A stretch of 64,000 bases of DNA from Betaproteobacteria bacterium (GTDB lineage Bacteria; Pseudomonadota; Gammaproteobacteria; Burkholderiales; Casimicrobiaceae): positions 1 to 64,000 of the forward strand of contig JAPUER010000009.1 of assembly GCA_027492485.1 (NCBI GenBank), given 5' to 3'. The first letter of the stretch is position 1. Each line of letters starts with the position of its first letter. Positions 9,532 to 22,940 of this stretch are shown one piece after another. The notes beneath the pieces were generated by a model, which searched no databases, was not told where the DNA came from, and worked only from the letters and a program-made list of their open reading frames with translations. The position numbers and the translations under genes were made by a program.

Positions 9532-9828
9532 ATACACAGTATCTACACTCGCCGATCTGCAGAACGACGTTTCATAATGCGCAGCTGGCTATGCCCAAGT
9601 TCCTGAACACGAGTGCATTCTTTGACCCGACTAGCTGTGTCTATAGCGAGACAACGACGTAGAGCAGCTACGCACAGCGTCATTCCTCACGTTCGGCAAG
9701 CGGAGGGCTGAGCGCTTGGGGTGCATTGAGTCCTTCGCGAAACATCGTCCGGCGTTCACAATGCGTTGTCGCTGCCCGAGCCGATCACCCAGTGCGTGCC
9801 AACATGCCGGCACTGTCTTCAAGGTCGC
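9532..9828. other. Non-coding spacer after the IS110 element
   Basis: About 300 bases with no convincing gene, RNA or terminator. Short palindromic GATACACAGTATC is seen at 9531-9543. The composition is lower in GC than the surroundings. Confidence 0.4.
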
Positions 9829-10878
9829 ATGATTCGCGTGCGGAAGACAGTGCACGTAGCTATTGTCGTTGCGCCCATCGCGGTTTGCATCGCCACAGCA
9901 TGGTACTGCTGGGCAACACATGTCGCAAACGACAATCCGCGAGCGCTGGTCGAAGATTTCATCAACATCGTTCGCGATCGCGCTTTGCGCGCGGATCGCG
10001 TGGATTGGAGGGCAACGCGCGATCGTGTTCTTGGCGAACTCCACGAGAATCCGACACCGCATGATGTCTATCGCGCGTACCGGCAAGTGCTATATGCGCT
10101 CAACGATCCGCACACTTCGCACATCCCACGTGACGTCTATCAGCGGTTGATGATGCCCTCGTCATCGCCGGCGTCCGATGATTTTGTAGCGGTAACCCGT
10201 GAATCGGAGACCGTGATCCGTATCGCGGTGACTGGTTATGAGTCGACGAACACCCAACGTTCCGTCGCGGATGGTCTGGCCGCGCTTGATCGGGTTGAGC
10301 GCGAGCTGGCGCATGCGAAATGCGGCGTGGTCGTCGATCTTTCGCAAAACATGGGCGGCAACATGTATCCAATGCTGATGGCGCTGGCACCGCTCCTCGG
10401 CAACGATACGTTCATGTACTTCATCGGCCGCGACGGCAGGCAGCAGGCAATGAAATGGGATGACGGGGATGTGGATCATCGCAAGGCTTTGAGCGAAGAC
10501 TATCCGCGTGTCGCCGCCCGCCTGATGCAATCGGCACGATGGAATGAAAACGCCCAACGCCCCATCGCCGTATTGACGTCCGGCCTGACCGCCAGTTCCG
10601 GTGAGGCAACACTGATCGCGATGAGCGGTCGTCCCTGGGTGCACGCGATCGGCAATGCGACTCGCGGATTGTCAACCGCCAACGCGATCGTTCGGCTGCG
10701 CGATGGCTCGGCGCTGGCGTTGACCGTTGCGCGGATCGCGGACCGCAGCGGCAGGACTTTTGATGGCCCCATTGCTCCCGACATTGCGCTCCCGGTCTTT
10801 CTACCCGACGACAAGACCGCGATTGCTGCCGCGGTGCGCGATGTCGCGACACGCTGCGCCGATTCACCTCCTCTATAG
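9829..10878 (+). CDS. S41-family (tail-specific-like) peptidase, membrane anchored
   Basis: A 349-residue protein. An N-terminal hydrophobic segment (8-29) is a signal or anchor. The mature part has the S41 landmarks LNDPHTSH (91-98), VVDLSQNMGG (168-177) and TASSGEA (254-260), the last holding the nucleophilic serine. There is no PDZ domain, so it resembles short S41 proteins rather than CtpA. The substrate is unknown and the location probably periplasmic. The start ATG 9829 precedes the signal-like stretch, with a weak AAGG site. It overlaps the convergent LysR gene by 6 bases. Confidence 0.78.
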   Translation: MIRVRKTVHVAIVVAPIAVCIATAWYCWATHVANDNPRALVEDFINIVRDRALRADRVDWRATRDRVLGELHENPTPHDVYRAYRQVLYALNDPHTSHIPRDVYQRLMMPSSSPASDDFVAVTRESETVIRIAVTGYESTNTQRSVADGLAALDRVERELAHAKCGVVVDLSQNMGGNMYPMLMALAPLLGNDTFMYFIGRDGRQQAMKWDDGDVDHRKALSEDYPRVAARLMQSARWNENAQRPIAVLTSGLTASSGEATLIAMSGRPWVHAIGNATRGLSTANAIVRLRDGSALALTVARIADRSGRTFDGPIAPDIALPVFLPDDKTAIAAAVRDVATRCADSPPL

Positions 10879-11748
10879 CGCTTTGCCCGCAGTCGCCACG
10901 ATAAACGCGACCAGCTCCTGTTGCACCGCGCTCAGCGTGGCATCCTGCCGATGCACGACGCCAATATCGCGATGGAAAGTCTGCGCGCCGAGGTCGATGG
11001 CGCGAACACCGGCAGGCCAGCGGCGATACGCCGATGTTTGCGGCACCAGAGCCACGCCTGCGCGCTGGGCGACGAGTTTGACGATGGCGTCGAGTTCGTC
11101 GACTTCGCAGATCTCACGCACGCTCAGGTGCAGCCGGCGCAGGAAGTGATCGACCTGACGGCCGCCGAATGAGTGACGGTCGTAGCGGATGAAGGGCTGG
11201 CTGGCGAGCAGTTCGGCCCAGTCGTCGCCCCGCATGCCGCGCGGCACGATCAGGCGATACGGCTCCTGCGCCAGCGAAGTCCAGCGCAGGTCGCTCTGCA
11301 TCGAAAACGGCGGCCGGATAACAACCGCCATGTCGATCTCGCCGGCGTCGACCAGATCGACCAGGTGCATGGAGACACCGGGGACGATGCGGACCAGTTG
11401 CTGCGGATGTTCGCGATAGAACGCGGCCAGCGCGTCGGGTAGCAGCGTGCGCTGCGCCGAGGCGATGGCGCCAATAGCGATCGGTGTAGCGGTCGCCGGT
11501 GCATCGGTGCCGTGGCCGAGATTGGCGTACAGCCGGATCAACTCCTGTGCGCGCTGCAGGGTCTGCTGACCGCGCCGGTTCAGGCGAGCGCTGCGCCCTT
11601 CGCGATCGAACAGGGGGAAACCCAGCTCGCTTTCAAGGCGTTGCATCTGCGCGCTGACGGCGGCCTGGGTCAAGCCCACCTTGTTGCCCGCCGCGGCAAA
11701 GCTGCCTTCGCGTGCCACGGCGATGAGGGTGCGCAGTTCACGAAGCAT
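10873..11748 (-). CDS. LysR-family transcriptional regulator
   Basis: A 291-residue LysR protein. The N-terminal winged helix-turn-helix is at about 2-60 (GSFAAAGNKVGLTQAAVSAQMQRLE), followed by a periplasmic-binding-protein-like effector domain. It is divergent from the VOC dioxygenase-like gene, with an AT-rich spacer containing a perfect inverted repeat. The usual LysR arrangement would make the VOC gene its target. The inducer is unknown. Confidence 0.93.
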   Translation of the reverse strand: MLRELRTLIAVAREGSFAAAGNKVGLTQAAVSAQMQRLESELGFPLFDREGRSARLNRRGQQTLQRAQELIRLYANLGHGTDAPATATPIAIGAIASAQRTLLPDALAAFYREHPQQLVRIVPGVSMHLVDLVDAGEIDMAVVIRPPFSMQSDLRWTSLAQEPYRLIVPRGMRGDDWAELLASQPFIRYDRHSFGGRQVDHFLRRLHLSVREICEVDELDAIVKLVAQRAGVALVPQTSAYRRWPAGVRAIDLGAQTFHRDIGVVHRQDATLSAVQQELVAFIVATAGKAL

Positions 11749-11772
11749 CCGGTCACCCCGCTATCCATCAAT

Positions 11773-11793
11773 TTTGTTTGTGTATCAAACAAA
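11773..11793 (+). promoter_or_regulatory. Probable LysR operator
   Basis: A perfect inverted repeat TTTGTTTG-TGTAT-CAAACAAA lies 25 bases upstream of the LysR start in the divergent spacer. It contains the T-N11-A pattern bound by LysR proteins. Confidence 0.65.
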
Positions 11794-11913
11794 TACATAT
11801 TGATTTTATTTTGTTTACGGTCTTTCTAAAATTCCAGCTACCGTGCTGCCGCGCCGCGAATGGCAGAGAGCAGCCTGAACATGCAAAGCAAGTCGTCAAC
11901 CGGAGAGTCCGCC

Positions 11914-12339
11914 ATGAAAGTCAACCCGTTCCACCTCGCCATCCCCGTCTACGATCTCGCTGTCGCGCGAAATTTCTATGGGCAGGTGTTCGGCTGCGCC
12001 GAAGGGCGCTCCAGCGCACAATGGGTCGACTTCGATTTCTTTGGCCATCAACTGGTGATTCACGAGCACCCGAAGACTGCGTCACAGGACCATGCACATA
12101 CCAATGCGGTGGACGGGCACGACGTGCCGGTGCCGCACTTCGGCGTCGTGCTCGACTGGGATCAGTGGGAAGCGCTGGCCGACCGCCTGCGCGCGGCCGG
12201 AACGAAATTCGTGATCGAGCCTTACATCCGCTTCAAGGGGCTGGTCGGCGAACAGGCCACCATGTTCCTGCTCGACCCCTGCGGCAACGCGCTGGAGTTC
12301 AAGGCATTCAAGGACATGGGGCAATTGTTCGCGAAGTAG
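11914..12339 (+). CDS. VOC-superfamily (glyoxalase/dioxygenase fold) protein
   Basis: A 141-residue vicinal-oxygen-chelate protein with two beta-alpha-beta-beta-beta halves. Likely metal ligands are His7 (NPFHLAIPV), a central histidine in VPHFGVVLD, and the glutamate in NALEFKAF. Members include glyoxalases, extradiol dioxygenases and resistance proteins; the reaction cannot be assigned. The ATG at 11914 follows a CGGAGAG ribosome site and starts right at the first conserved strand. It is probably controlled by the divergent LysR protein. Confidence 0.85.
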   Translation: MKVNPFHLAIPVYDLAVARNFYGQVFGCAEGRSSAQWVDFDFFGHQLVIHEHPKTASQDHAHTNAVDGHDVPVPHFGVVLDWDQWEALADRLRAAGTKFVIEPYIRFKGLVGEQATMFLLDPCGNALEFKAFKDMGQLFAK

Positions 12340-12349
12340 GCGCGGGGCG

Positions 12350-13156
<807 letters not shown>

Positions 13157-13165
13157 GCGGAGGCG

Positions 13166-14386
13166 TCAAACGATGGTTTTGGTGTCGGACGAACGGCGAT
13201 ACGGCAGGATCAACTGCACCTGATAGCGGCCGTCGCGCGGGCCGGCGCTCATGCTCGCCTCGGCGTCGAAGTGCAGCGCGAGACGTTCGCGAATGTTGCC
13301 CATCGCCATCTTGTTGCCGCCGTGGTGGCGACCCGCCTGTTCGAGAAATGGATTGCGCACCGTGATGAAGAGCTGGGCGCGCAGACGCGAGACCTCGATC
13401 TCGATCTCGCCCGGCGCCTGCGTGGGCTCGATGCCGTGATAGACGGCGTTCTCGGCGATGGGCTGCAGGACGAGCGGCGGCACCAGCGCGTCCGGCGGCA
13501 TCTTGTCGAGTTTCCAGAGCACGTTCAGGCGGTCGCCGAGGCGCAGCTTTTCGAGATCGAGATACTGCCGGGTCAGGGTGATTTCGTCGGCCAGCGGCTG
13601 CAGATCGCGGTTCTCGCGCATCAGCACGCGGAACAAGTCCGCCATGTCCATCAGCGCCGACTCGGCGCGCGCCGGCTCGCCGCGCAACACGCCCAGCACG
13701 CCATTGATCGAGTTGAACAGGAAATGCGGGCGAATCCGCGCCTGCAGCGCCTGCAGACGCGCCTCGGTGACCGCCGGCGAGAGCGCCCGCCCCAGCGTGT
13801 GAAAGTACACCAGCATTGCCGCCAGCACGATCAGCGCTAGCGGCACCGCCCGCCAGGTCACAAGGTCAAACCAGCGTGCCGTTGCCAGCGTCAGCAATAC
13901 CGTTACCGCGGCGACGGCAAAGGTGGCCTGCCAGTAGGCAAGCCGCCGCAGCAGCGGACTGGCCAGCGCCCAGACCAGCCCGGTGCTGGCCGCGATCGGC
14001 AAACTGGCGGCCAGCGCCAGCGCCATATTGATCGGCACGTCGGTGACGCTCGCCGATACCGCCAGCGCGTGGCTGGCCACCATCGTCACAAAAATGATCA
14101 GCGCCCGCGCCAGTACCCCGAGATTGCGCAGGTCGGGAAACACGGCGTCGCGGACCTCGCGCTCCCTGCGGGCTAAAATTTGCTGCGAACCCGCCCGGGA
14201 TTCCGCTTTGCCTTCAGGCCGGCCGTCGCGACGCGACGCGGCATGAGCAGGCGACGATTCCGGCGGGTGCTTCGGCGGCTGCGCGGCGTCCGTGCGAATG
14301 TGGCGGTCCGTTCCGCTCATCTGCCACTGCGCGCGAGACGAATCCTGCGGCGCCGGGCCGCTGTCATCAACCATCTTTTCTGTCAC
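13166..14386 (-). CDS. LytS/YehU-type sensor histidine kinase
   Basis: Up to 406 residues. A disordered polar N-terminus (about 1-85) is followed by four membrane segments (about 90-112, 119-142, 152-170, 178-196) with no large periplasmic loop. The His_kinase domain has H221 in [12 protein letters not shown], the N-box ENAVYHG (N313), and a G-box near [13 protein letters not shown]. It is partner to the downstream LytTR regulator. The start is uncertain: GTG 14386 is the longest and includes residues unlikely to be essential; an internal ATG is possible. It diverges from argH, 79 bases away. Confidence 0.9.
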   Translation of the reverse strand: MTEKMVDDSGPAPQDSSRAQWQMSGTDRHIRTDAAQPPKHPPESSPAHAASRRDGRPEGKAESRAGSQQILARREREVRDAVFPDLRNLGVLARALIIFVTMVASHALAVSASVTDVPINMALALAASLPIAASTGLVWALASPLLRRLAYWQATFAVAAVTVLLTLATARWFDLVTWRAVPLALIVLAAMLVYFHTLGRALSPAVTEARLQALQARIRPHFLFNSINGVLGVLRGEPARAESALMDMADLFRVLMRENRDLQPLADEITLTRQYLDLEKLRLGDRLNVLWKLDKMPPDALVPPLVLQPIAENAVYHGIEPTQAPGEIEIEVSRLRAQLFITVRNPFLEQAGRHHGGNKMAMGNIRERLALHFDAEASMSAGPRDGRYQVQLILPYRRSSDTKTIV

Positions 14387-14465
14387 ACCGATTCAAGGTC
14401 GCTCACTTCCCGCCGGGGCATCGCCATCCGCCCGCGCGTTCGATTCTGAACAACCGCACAGCAAC

Positions 14466-15875
14466 ATGCAAGCCAACTCATCGCCCGCTGCCAACCCTTC
14501 TTCCGGTTGGTCCGGCAGATTCGACGAACCGGTCGCCGAAATCGTCAAACGCTACACCGCCTCCATCCCGTTCGACTATCGCCTGGCGGAGTTCGACATC
14601 GCGGGCTCGCTGGCGCATGCGCGCATGCTCGCCGCCTGCAACGTGATCTCGGCGCAGGACCTCGCCGACATCGAGCGCGGCATGACGGCGATCAAGGACG
14701 AAATCGCCGGCGGCAAGTTCGAGTGGTCGCTCGATCTGGAAGACGTGCACTTCAATATCGAGAAGCGTCTGACCGCGTTGGTCGGCGATGCCGGCAAGCG
14801 GCTGCACACCGGCCGTTCGCGCAACGACCAGGTCGCGACCGATGTGCGCCTGTACGCGCGCGCCGCGTGTGACAGCGTGGCCATGCTGCTGGTGAAATTG
14901 CAGCAGGCGCTGGTGGCGCTTGCCGAACAGCACACCGACACCATCCTGCCGGGCTTCACGCATCTGCAAGTCGCGATGCCGGTGACGCTCGGCCACCATC
15001 TGATGGCCTATGTCGAGATGTTTGCGCGCGACCATGAGCGCATGCTCGACTGCCGCAAACGCGTCAACCGCTCGCCGCTCGGCGCTGCCGCGCTCGCCGG
15101 CACTACCTTCCCCATCGATCGCGAGATGACCGCGAAGGCGCTCGGCTTCGATGCCGTTTGCCGCAACTCGCTCGATGCCGTGAGCGATCGCGACTTCGCA
15201 ATCGAATTCCTCAACGCCTGCACGATCACGATGATGCATCTGTCGCGCATGAGCGAGGAGCTGATCCTGTGGATGAGTCCGCGCTTCGGCTTCATCGACA
15301 TCGCCGACCGCTTCTGCACCGGCAGTTCGATCATGCCGCAAAAGAAAAATCCCGACGTCGCCGAGCTGGTGCGCGGCAAGATGGCACGCGTACAGGGCCA
15401 TCTGGTCGCGCTGACCACGCTGATGAAGGGCCAGCCGCTGACCTACAACAAGGACAATCAGGAAGACAAGGAGCCGCTGTTCGACACCGTCGACACCATC
15501 ACCCAAACGCTGATCATCTACGCCGACATGGTCGGCGGCATCCGCGTCAAGGCCGACCGCATGCGCGCGGCGGCGCGCGAAGGTTTCGCGACGGCCACCG
15601 ATCTCGCCGATTACCTGGTGCGCAAGGGCGTGCCGTTCCGCGACTCGCACGAGTGCGTGGCGCGTGCCGTGAAAGCGGCGGAAGTGAAAGGCGTCGATCT
15701 GGCGGATTTGTCGCTGGCCGAACTGCAGGCGTTCTCGCCGGTGATCGCCGACGACGTCTTCGCATCGCTCACGCTGGAAGGTTCGGTTGCCGCCCGCAAG
15801 CACGTCGGCGGCACCGCGCCCGAGCGTGTGCGTGCGGAAATCGCACTGGCAAAAGCAAGACTGGCAGCCCTGTAG
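14466..15875 (+). CDS. argH: Argininosuccinate lyase
   Basis: A 469-residue cytoplasmic enzyme that cleaves argininosuccinate to arginine and fumarate, the last step of arginine synthesis. The fumarase/aspartase superfamily signature [12 protein letters not shown] is at 286-297, including the catalytic serine. HTGRSRNDQ (114-122) and the TxxH-type LPGFTHLQ (161-168) are also present. The ATG at 14466 was chosen because the enzyme normally begins close to WSGRF. The TAG stop lies inside the left arm of a REP-type hairpin. Confidence 0.97.
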   Translation: MQANSSPAANPSSGWSGRFDEPVAEIVKRYTASIPFDYRLAEFDIAGSLAHARMLAACNVISAQDLADIERGMTAIKDEIAGGKFEWSLDLEDVHFNIEKRLTALVGDAGKRLHTGRSRNDQVATDVRLYARAACDSVAMLLVKLQQALVALAEQHTDTILPGFTHLQVAMPVTLGHHLMAYVEMFARDHERMLDCRKRVNRSPLGAAALAGTTFPIDREMTAKALGFDAVCRNSLDAVSDRDFAIEFLNACTITMMHLSRMSEELILWMSPRFGFIDIADRFCTGSSIMPQKKNPDVAELVRGKMARVQGHLVALTTLMKGQPLTYNKDNQEDKEPLFDTVDTITQTLIIYADMVGGIRVKADRMRAAAREGFATATDLADYLVRKGVPFRDSHECVARAVKAAEVKGVDLADLSLAELQAFSPVIADDVFASLTLEGSVAARKHVGGTAPERVRAEIALAKARLAAL

Positions 15876-15942
15876 GAGCGGCTTGCCGCGACCAACTGTA
15901 GCGAAACAAAAACAAGAATGGTCGCGGCAAGCCGCTCCTACA
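15871..15942 (+). repeat. REP-type hairpin, copy 1 (GTAGGAGCGGCTTGCCGCGACC)
   Basis: Arms 15871-15894 and 15919-15942 are perfect 24-base inverted repeats around a 24-base loop. Two more copies lie at 49.0 and 50.6 kb. The left arm contains the argH stop codon. It can probably act as a transcript 3' end or stability element. Confidence 0.93.
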
Positions 15943-15953
15943 CGAAATAGACA

Positions 15954-16229
15954 ATGAATCAGGAAACCATCGGCCTCCTCGCCGGCTCCCTTACCACCGC
16001 GTCCTTTCTGCCCCAGGTGTGGAAAATCTGGACGACCAAATCCGCGCGCGACCTGTCGTGGGGGATGACCGGCGTCTTCTGCGTCGGCGTTTCGCTGTGG
16101 CTGGTGTACGGCCTGCTCATCGGCGCGCCATCCATCATCGTCGCCAACGCCATCACCTTCGTGCTGTCGCTGGCGATCTGTGTCATGAAGTATCGATTCG
16201 ACAAACAGGAAATCGGAGATCCACGATGA
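15954..16229 (+). CDS. SemiSWEET / PQ-loop small membrane protein
   Basis: A 91-residue protein with three predicted membrane helices and the PQ motif in FLPQVWK (residues about 18-24). It fits the bacterial SemiSWEET family, which dimerise to move small sugars across the inner membrane. A dehydrogenase gene overlaps its stop codon (ATGA), so the two are co-translated. The transported substrate is unknown. Confidence 0.85.
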   Translation: MNQETIGLLAGSLTTASFLPQVWKIWTTKSARDLSWGMTGVFCVGVSLWLVYGLLIGAPSIIVANAITFVLSLAICVMKYRFDKQEIGDPR

Positions 16230-17086
16230 AACTCGCGTTCCTCGGCCTCGGCGTCATGGGCTATCCGATGGCGGGCCACTTGCAGAAAGCGGGCCACAGC
16301 GTCACCGTCTACAACCGCAACGCCCAGAAGTCGGCGAAGTGGGTGGCGACTTACGGTGGCGCGGCGGCCGCGACGCCGCGCGAGGCGGCGGCGGGCGCCG
16401 ACGTCGTGCTGATGTGCGTCGGCAACGATAACGACGTGCGCTCGGTCGTCTATGGCGACGACGGTGCACTTGCCGGCATGCAGGCGGGCGCAATCCTGGT
16501 CGATCACACCACGGCCTCGGCCGAGCTGGCGCGTGAGCTCGACGCCGCGGCCAAGGCACAAGGCAAGCGTTTCGTCGATGCCCCCGTCTCGGGCGGTCAG
16601 GCGGGCGCCGAGAACGGCAAGCTGGGCATCATGTGCGGCGGCGACGCGGCGACCTTCGACGCCGCCAGGGACGTGCTCAACGTCTACGCCAAGGCGCTGG
16701 TGCGCATCGGCGACGCCGGCGCCGGCCAGCTCACCAAGATGGTCAACCAGATCTGCATCGCGGGCCTGGTGCAGGGGCTGGCGGAGGCGCTGGCCTTCGC
16801 GCAGAAGTCCGGCATCGACGCCAAACTCGTGCTGGAAGTGATCAGCAAGGGCGCGGCGCAAAGCTGGCAGATGGAAAACCGCGGCGCGACGATGATCGAC
16901 GGCAAATTCGACTTCGGTTTCGCAGTGGACTGGATGCGCAAAGATTTGGGCATCTGCCTCGAAGAAGCCAAGCGCAACGGCGCCCGGCTGCCGGTCACGG
17001 CGCTGGTCGACCAGTTCTACGCCGACGTGCAGCAGATGGGCGGCGGGCGGCTGGATACGTCGAGCCTGATCAAACGACTGGGCTGA
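16226..17086 (+). CDS. NAD(P)-dependent 3-hydroxyisobutyrate dehydrogenase-family oxidoreductase
   Basis: A 286-residue beta-hydroxyacid dehydrogenase. The Rossmann motif GLGVMG is at 7-12. The substrate-binding block VDAPVSGGQAGA is at 117-128 and the catalytic lysine is K171 in GQLTKMVNQ. Family members act on 3-hydroxyisobutyrate, tartronate semialdehyde or succinic semialdehyde (GLYR type); which one is not clear. The gene overlaps the SemiSWEET stop by 4 bases, suggesting shared control. Confidence 0.88.
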   Translation: MKLAFLGLGVMGYPMAGHLQKAGHSVTVYNRNAQKSAKWVATYGGAAAATPREAAAGADVVLMCVGNDNDVRSVVYGDDGALAGMQAGAILVDHTTASAELARELDAAAKAQGKRFVDAPVSGGQAGAENGKLGIMCGGDAATFDAARDVLNVYAKALVRIGDAGAGQLTKMVNQICIAGLVQGLAEALAFAQKSGIDAKLVLEVISKGAAQSWQMENRGATMIDGKFDFGFAVDWMRKDLGICLEEAKRNGARLPVTALVDQFYADVQQMGGGRLDTSSLIKRLG

Positions 17087-17102
17087 ACCGGCGGCGGGGC
17101 AA

Positions 17103-17232
17103 GCTATCAGCTTTTTGCGGTTTGCCCCGATTCAATTGGGCTCAAAGCCTTAAAAGCGACATTGTCGACTTTGCCGATTTTTTCGCCTTGCGCCCATAGC
17201 CAATGCGGTTTTCAGAAAAAAGCTGCTATGCC
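17103..17232 (+). repeat. Quasi-palindromic GTCGAC element, copy B
   Basis: The ends GCTATCAGCTTTTTGCGG and CAGAAAAAAGCTGCTATGCC are inverted relatives. The core TGTCGACTTT (17163-17172) is at the midpoint. The inner halves also pair: TTGGGCTCAAAGCCTTAAAA on the left against the complement of the right half, giving a long imperfect hairpin. It sits between the dehydrogenase and clpA. Confidence 0.85.
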
Positions 17233-17241
17233 TTAGCCGAC

Positions 17242-17271
17242 AAAAATGGCGACCGCAGTCGCCATTTTTTT
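17242..17271 (-). terminator. Bidirectional terminator beyond clpA
   Basis: AAAAATGGCGAC (17242-17253), loop CGCA, GTCGCCATTTTT (17258-17269), with a T run on the plus strand and a matching run on the minus strand. It lies 16 bases past the clpA stop and can serve both directions. Confidence 0.88.
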
Positions 17272-17286
17272 GCCGTCCACGACTTG

Positions 17287-19569
17287 TTACGCCGTGGCTT
17301 CCTCGGCCGGTTCGGCCGGCGCATCGCTTTCCGGGAACGCCAACAGCACCTTGCCGTCGGCATCGACGTCGATCCTGACCTTGCCGCCGCCGACCAGCTT
17401 GCCGAACAGCAGTTCGTCGGCCAGCGCCTTGCGGATGGTGTCCTGGATCAGGCGCGCCATCGGGCGGGCGCCCATCTGCGGATCGAAACCATGCTTGGCA
17501 AGGTAGTCGCGTAGCCCCTGCGAGAACTCGGGATCGACCTTCTTCTCGTGCAGTTGCGCTTCGAGTTCGAGCAGGAACTTGTCGACCACGCGCAGGATGA
17601 CCTCGTGCGTCAGCGCAGCGAAGCTGATCGTGGCGTCGAGCCGGTTGCGGAACTCGGGCGTGAACATGCGCTTGATCGATTCCATCTCATCGCCGGCCTC
17701 CTTCGTGTTGGTGAAGCCAATCACGTTCTTGGTCAGCGTCTCGGCGCCGGCGTTGGTGGTCATGATGATGATGACGTTGCGGAAGTCCGCCTTGCGGCCG
17801 TTGTTGTCGGTCAGCGTGCCGTGGTCCATCACCTGCAGCAGCACGTTGTAGATGTCCGGATGCGCCTTCTCGATTTCGTCGAGCAGCAGCACGCTGTACG
17901 GGTGCTTGGTGATGCCCTCGGTCAACTGGCCGCCCTGGTCGTAGCCGACGTAGCCCGGCGGCGCGCCGATCAGGCGGCTGACGGCGTGGCGCTCCATGTA
18001 TTCGCTCATGTCGAAGCGCAGCAGTTCGACGCCAAGGCAATAGGCCAGTTGCCGTGCGACTTCGGTCTTGCCGACGCCGGTGGGGCCGGAGAACAGGAAG
18101 GAGCCGATCGGCTTGCGCGGATTGCCCAGGCCGCTGCGCGCCATCTTGATGGCGGCGGCGAGCGCGTCGATCGCCTTGTCTTGGCCGAATACGACGTTCT
18201 TCAAATCGCGGTCGAGCGTCTTCAGCGAATTGCGGTCGTCGCTGGAAACGTTCTTGGCCGGGATGCGCGCGATCTTGGCGACGATTTCCTCGATCTCGGT
18301 TTTGCCGATGGTCTTCTTCTGCTTCGACTTCGGCAGAATCTTCTGTGCCGCGCCCGCCTCGTCGATGACGTCGATCGCCTTGTCGGGCAGATGACGGTCA
18401 TTGATGTGCCGCGCGGACAGTTCCGCCGCTGCGGTAATCGCGGCCGGAGAATATTTGACGTGGTGGTGCGCTTCGAACTTCGGTTTCAGGCCGCGCAGGA
18501 TTTCCACCGTTTCGCCGATGGTCGGCTCGACCACGTCGATTTTCTGGAAGCGACGCGCCAGCGCGTTGTCCTTCTCGAATACCTGACGGAATTCCGCGTA
18601 GGTCGTGGCGCCGACGCACTTCAGCGTGCCATTGGCCAGCGCCGGCTTGAGCAGATTGGACGCATCGAGCGTGCCGCCGCTGGCCGCGCCGGCACCGATG
18701 ATGGTGTGAATCTCGTCGATGAACAGGATGCCGTTGGCCTTTTCGCTCAACTGCTTGAGCACCGCCTTGAGGCGCGCTTCGAAATCGCCGCGATACTTGG
18801 TGCCGGCCAGCAGTGCGCCCATGTCGAGCGAATACACCACGCAATCGGCCAGCACTTCGGGCACTTCGCCGTCGACGATGCGCTTGGCCAGGCCTTCGAC
18901 GATCGCCGTCTTGCCGACGCCGGCCTCGCCGACCAAGAGCGGATTGTTCTTGCGCCGACGGCAGAGCACCTGCACCAGGCGCTCAAGCTCGGCAGCGCGG
19001 CCGATCATCGGGTCGATCTTGCCGGCCTTGGCCTGCGCGTTGAGATTGACCGTGAAGTTGTCGAGCGCGCCCTGCGGCGCTTCTTCTTTCTCGCTTTCGC
19101 CGTTGCCGGCCTCGGCCTTCTCGTTCTTGTCCTTCGGCACTTTGCTGATGCCGTGGCTGATGTAGTTGACCACGTCCAGCCGCGTGACGCCGCGCTGGTT
19201 CAGGAAATAGACGGCGTGCGAATCCTTCTCGCCGAAGATGGCGACCAGCACGTTGGCGCCGGTCACTTCCTTCTTGCCCGAGGATTGCACATGCAGGATG
19301 GCGCGCTGGATGACGCGCTGGAAACCCTGGGTCGGCGTGGTGTCGCTCTCGCTGTTCTGCGGCAGGCGGGGCGTGTGTTCGTTGATGAAGTTGCCGAGTG
19401 CCGTGCGCAATTCGTCGAGATCGACCGCGCAGGCGCGCAGCACCTCGGCGGCGCTCGGGTTGTCCAGCATGGCCAGCAGCAAGTGCTCGACCGTGATGAA
19501 CTCATGGCGCTTCTGCCGGGCATCGACAAACGCCATGTGCAAACTGACTTCCAACTCTTGCGCGATCAT
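17287..19569 (-). CDS. clpA: ATP-dependent Clp protease ATP-binding subunit ClpA
   Basis: A 760-residue AAA+ unfoldase. It has an N-terminal Clp_N repeat domain (1-145), a charged linker (about 150-170), then D1 with Walker A GEAGVGKT and Walker [11 protein letters not shown]2 follows with GPTGVGKTE and [12 protein letters not shown], and then the ClpB_D2-small C-terminal domain. It feeds unfolded substrates to ClpP and takes N-degron substrates from ClpS, whose gene lies 126 bases upstream on the same strand. The length is normal. clpP is not in the window. Confidence 0.97.
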   Translation of the reverse strand: MIAQELEVSLHMAFVDARQKRHEFITVEHLLLAMLDNPSAAEVLRACAVDLDELRTALGNFINEHTPRLPQNSESDTTPTQGFQRVIQRAILHVQSSGKKEVTGANVLVAIFGEKDSHAVYFLNQRGVTRLDVVNYISHGISKVPKDKNEKAEAGNGESEKEEAPQGALDNFTVNLNAQAKAGKIDPMIGRAAELERLVQVLCRRRKNNPLLVGEAGVGKTAIVEGLAKRIVDGEVPEVLADCVVYSLDMGALLAGTKYRGDFEARLKAVLKQLSEKANGILFIDEIHTIIGAGAASGGTLDASNLLKPALANGTLKCVGATTYAEFRQVFEKDNALARRFQKIDVVEPTIGETVEILRGLKPKFEAHHHVKYSPAAITAAAELSARHINDRHLPDKAIDVIDEAGAAQKILPKSKQKKTIGKTEIEEIVAKIARIPAKNVSSDDRNSLKTLDRDLKNVVFGQDKAIDALAAAIKMARSGLGNPRKPIGSFLFSGPTGVGKTEVARQLAYCLGVELLRFDMSEYMERHAVSRLIGAPPGYVGYDQGGQLTEGITKHPYSVLLLDEIEKAHPDIYNVLLQVMDHGTLTDNNGRKADFRNVIIIMTTNAGAETLTKNVIGFTNTKEAGDEMESIKRMFTPEFRNRLDATISFAALTHEVILRVVDKFLLELEAQLHEKKVDPEFSQGLRDYLAKHGFDPQMGARPMARLIQDTIRKALADELLFGKLVGGGKVRIDVDADGKVLLAFPESDAPAEPAEEATA

Positions 19570-19695
19570 TGACTACTGCCTTCACTGCCGGCGGTTGGCC
19601 GGCTCGTACCCGCGGCTGCAAGATCGCAGCTTGTGCGGGATCGCCTTGCGGGCTGCCTGCGCTGCACACCGGAATCGGTGGGCAACAGCCGCAGC

Positions 19696-20013
19696 CTATT
19701 CAGGCTCCATCGTACACTGAAGCGGATGCTGGTGTTGCGACGCCAGGTCGACCACCTGCGCCACTTTGGTGTCCGCTACTTCCTTCGTAAAAACGCCGCA
19801 GGTGCCCATGCCCGAACGATGCACCTGCAACATGACGTGCGTCGCCTGTTCGCGGGTCATCGCAAACACCTGCTGCAACACACCCACCACGAAGTCCATC
19901 GGCGTGTAGTCGTCGTTGAGCAGCAGCACGCGATACATCGGTGGCGGCTTGACGTCGACGCGCTCTGCTTCGAGCACCGAATCGTCGTGGGGTCGGTTGT
20001 GATGAACGGCCAT
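19696..20013 (-). CDS. clpS: ClpS adaptor protein
   Basis: A 105-residue adaptor that binds the ClpA N-domain and presents N-end-rule substrates. The conserved core [17 protein letters not shown] contains the N-degron pocket residues (NDD, TPM). A mobile N-terminal extension (1-24) is present. The ATG at 20013 was chosen to match the normal ClpS length. Upstream of clpA on the same strand, the standard arrangement. Confidence 0.96.
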   Translation of the reverse strand: MAVHHNRPHDDSVLEAERVDVKPPPMYRVLLLNDDYTPMDFVVGVLQQVFAMTREQATHVMLQVHRSGMGTCGVFTKEVADTKVAQVVDLASQHQHPLQCTMEPE

Positions 20014-20387
20014 ACGAAACTGGGGAATACCGGCAAATGTCGGTCGCAAAATCACGATTTCAAGAGCATACGGTATGCCAGCGGACCGCTTGCCACGACG
20101 CAGGCGGCCGCAGCAGCCCGGCGATGCCGACCGCCACGCGGACGCCGCGCTACAAAAACGATCGCGGCCGCCGCAAGCTGACCAATGCCTGACCAAATAT
20201 GCAATTTGCCGATCCTTGCAAATTTTCGTGCCGCAACTTGATTTAACCACTTGACGATCAGGGTTGTATGACTGTACAACACCCGCCGTACCGCCGGGTC
20301 AAGGTTCAAAAACGAATGTTTGATCGGACGATGCCCAGCGGCTTGACCGCCGAGAAAACGATAAATCAGGTAGTTCAGGGAGTATGT
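20014..20387. other. Divergent clpS/cspA spacer and cspA leader
   Basis: A 374-base non-coding spacer. On the plus strand TTGACG (20253-20258) could be a -35 box for cspA, which would give a leader of about 100 bases, as is usual for cold-shock genes. No clear -10 hexamer is seen. No cold-box motif was identified with certainty. Confidence 0.35.
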
Positions 20388-20594
20388 ATGACAACAGGTA
20401 CGGTGAAGTGGTTTAACGATGCCAAGGGGTTTGGCTTCATCAAGCCGGACGACGGCTCGGATGACGTGTTCGCGCACTTCTCGGCGATTCAGATGGACGG
20501 CTTCCGCTCGTTGAAAGAGGGGCAGAAGGTTTCGTTCGAAGTGGTTGCCGGCCCCAAAGGCAAGCAGGCATCCAACATCCAGAATCCGCAGTAA
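20388..20594 (+). CDS. Cold-shock protein (CspA family)
   Basis: A 68-residue single cold-shock domain with RNP1 KGFGFI and RNP2 VFAHF, binding single-stranded RNA/DNA as an RNA chaperone. The ATG at 20388 follows CAGGGAG. A terminator shared with the convergent icd gene follows. Genomes usually have several csp paralogues, so no specific symbol is given. Confidence 0.96.
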   Translation: MTTGTVKWFNDAKGFGFIKPDDGSDDVFAHFSAIQMDGFRSLKEGQKVSFEVVAGPKGKQASNIQNPQ

Positions 20595-20628
20595 GCCGCC
20601 AGCATCGGTCGCCCGCGACCGGTCAAAC

Positions 20629-20657
20629 AAAAAAAGGGCCATCGCGGCCCTTTTTTG
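20629..20657 (+). terminator. Bidirectional terminator between the csp gene and icd
   Basis: AAAAAAAGGGCC (20629-20640), loop ATCGC, then GGCCC and TTTTTT (20646-20656). It serves the csp gene on the plus strand and icd on the minus strand. Confidence 0.9.
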
Positions 20658-20702
20658 TTGCCCGCGCCGTGACGACGGCGCGACGCGGAGACGGCCGGGA
20701 CG

Positions 20703-22940
<2,238 letters not shown>

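Noticed and set aside
17548..19572. 674-residue plus-strand frame opposite clpA
   Set aside because: Antisense shadow of clpA; composition typical of mirrored high-GC coding DNA.
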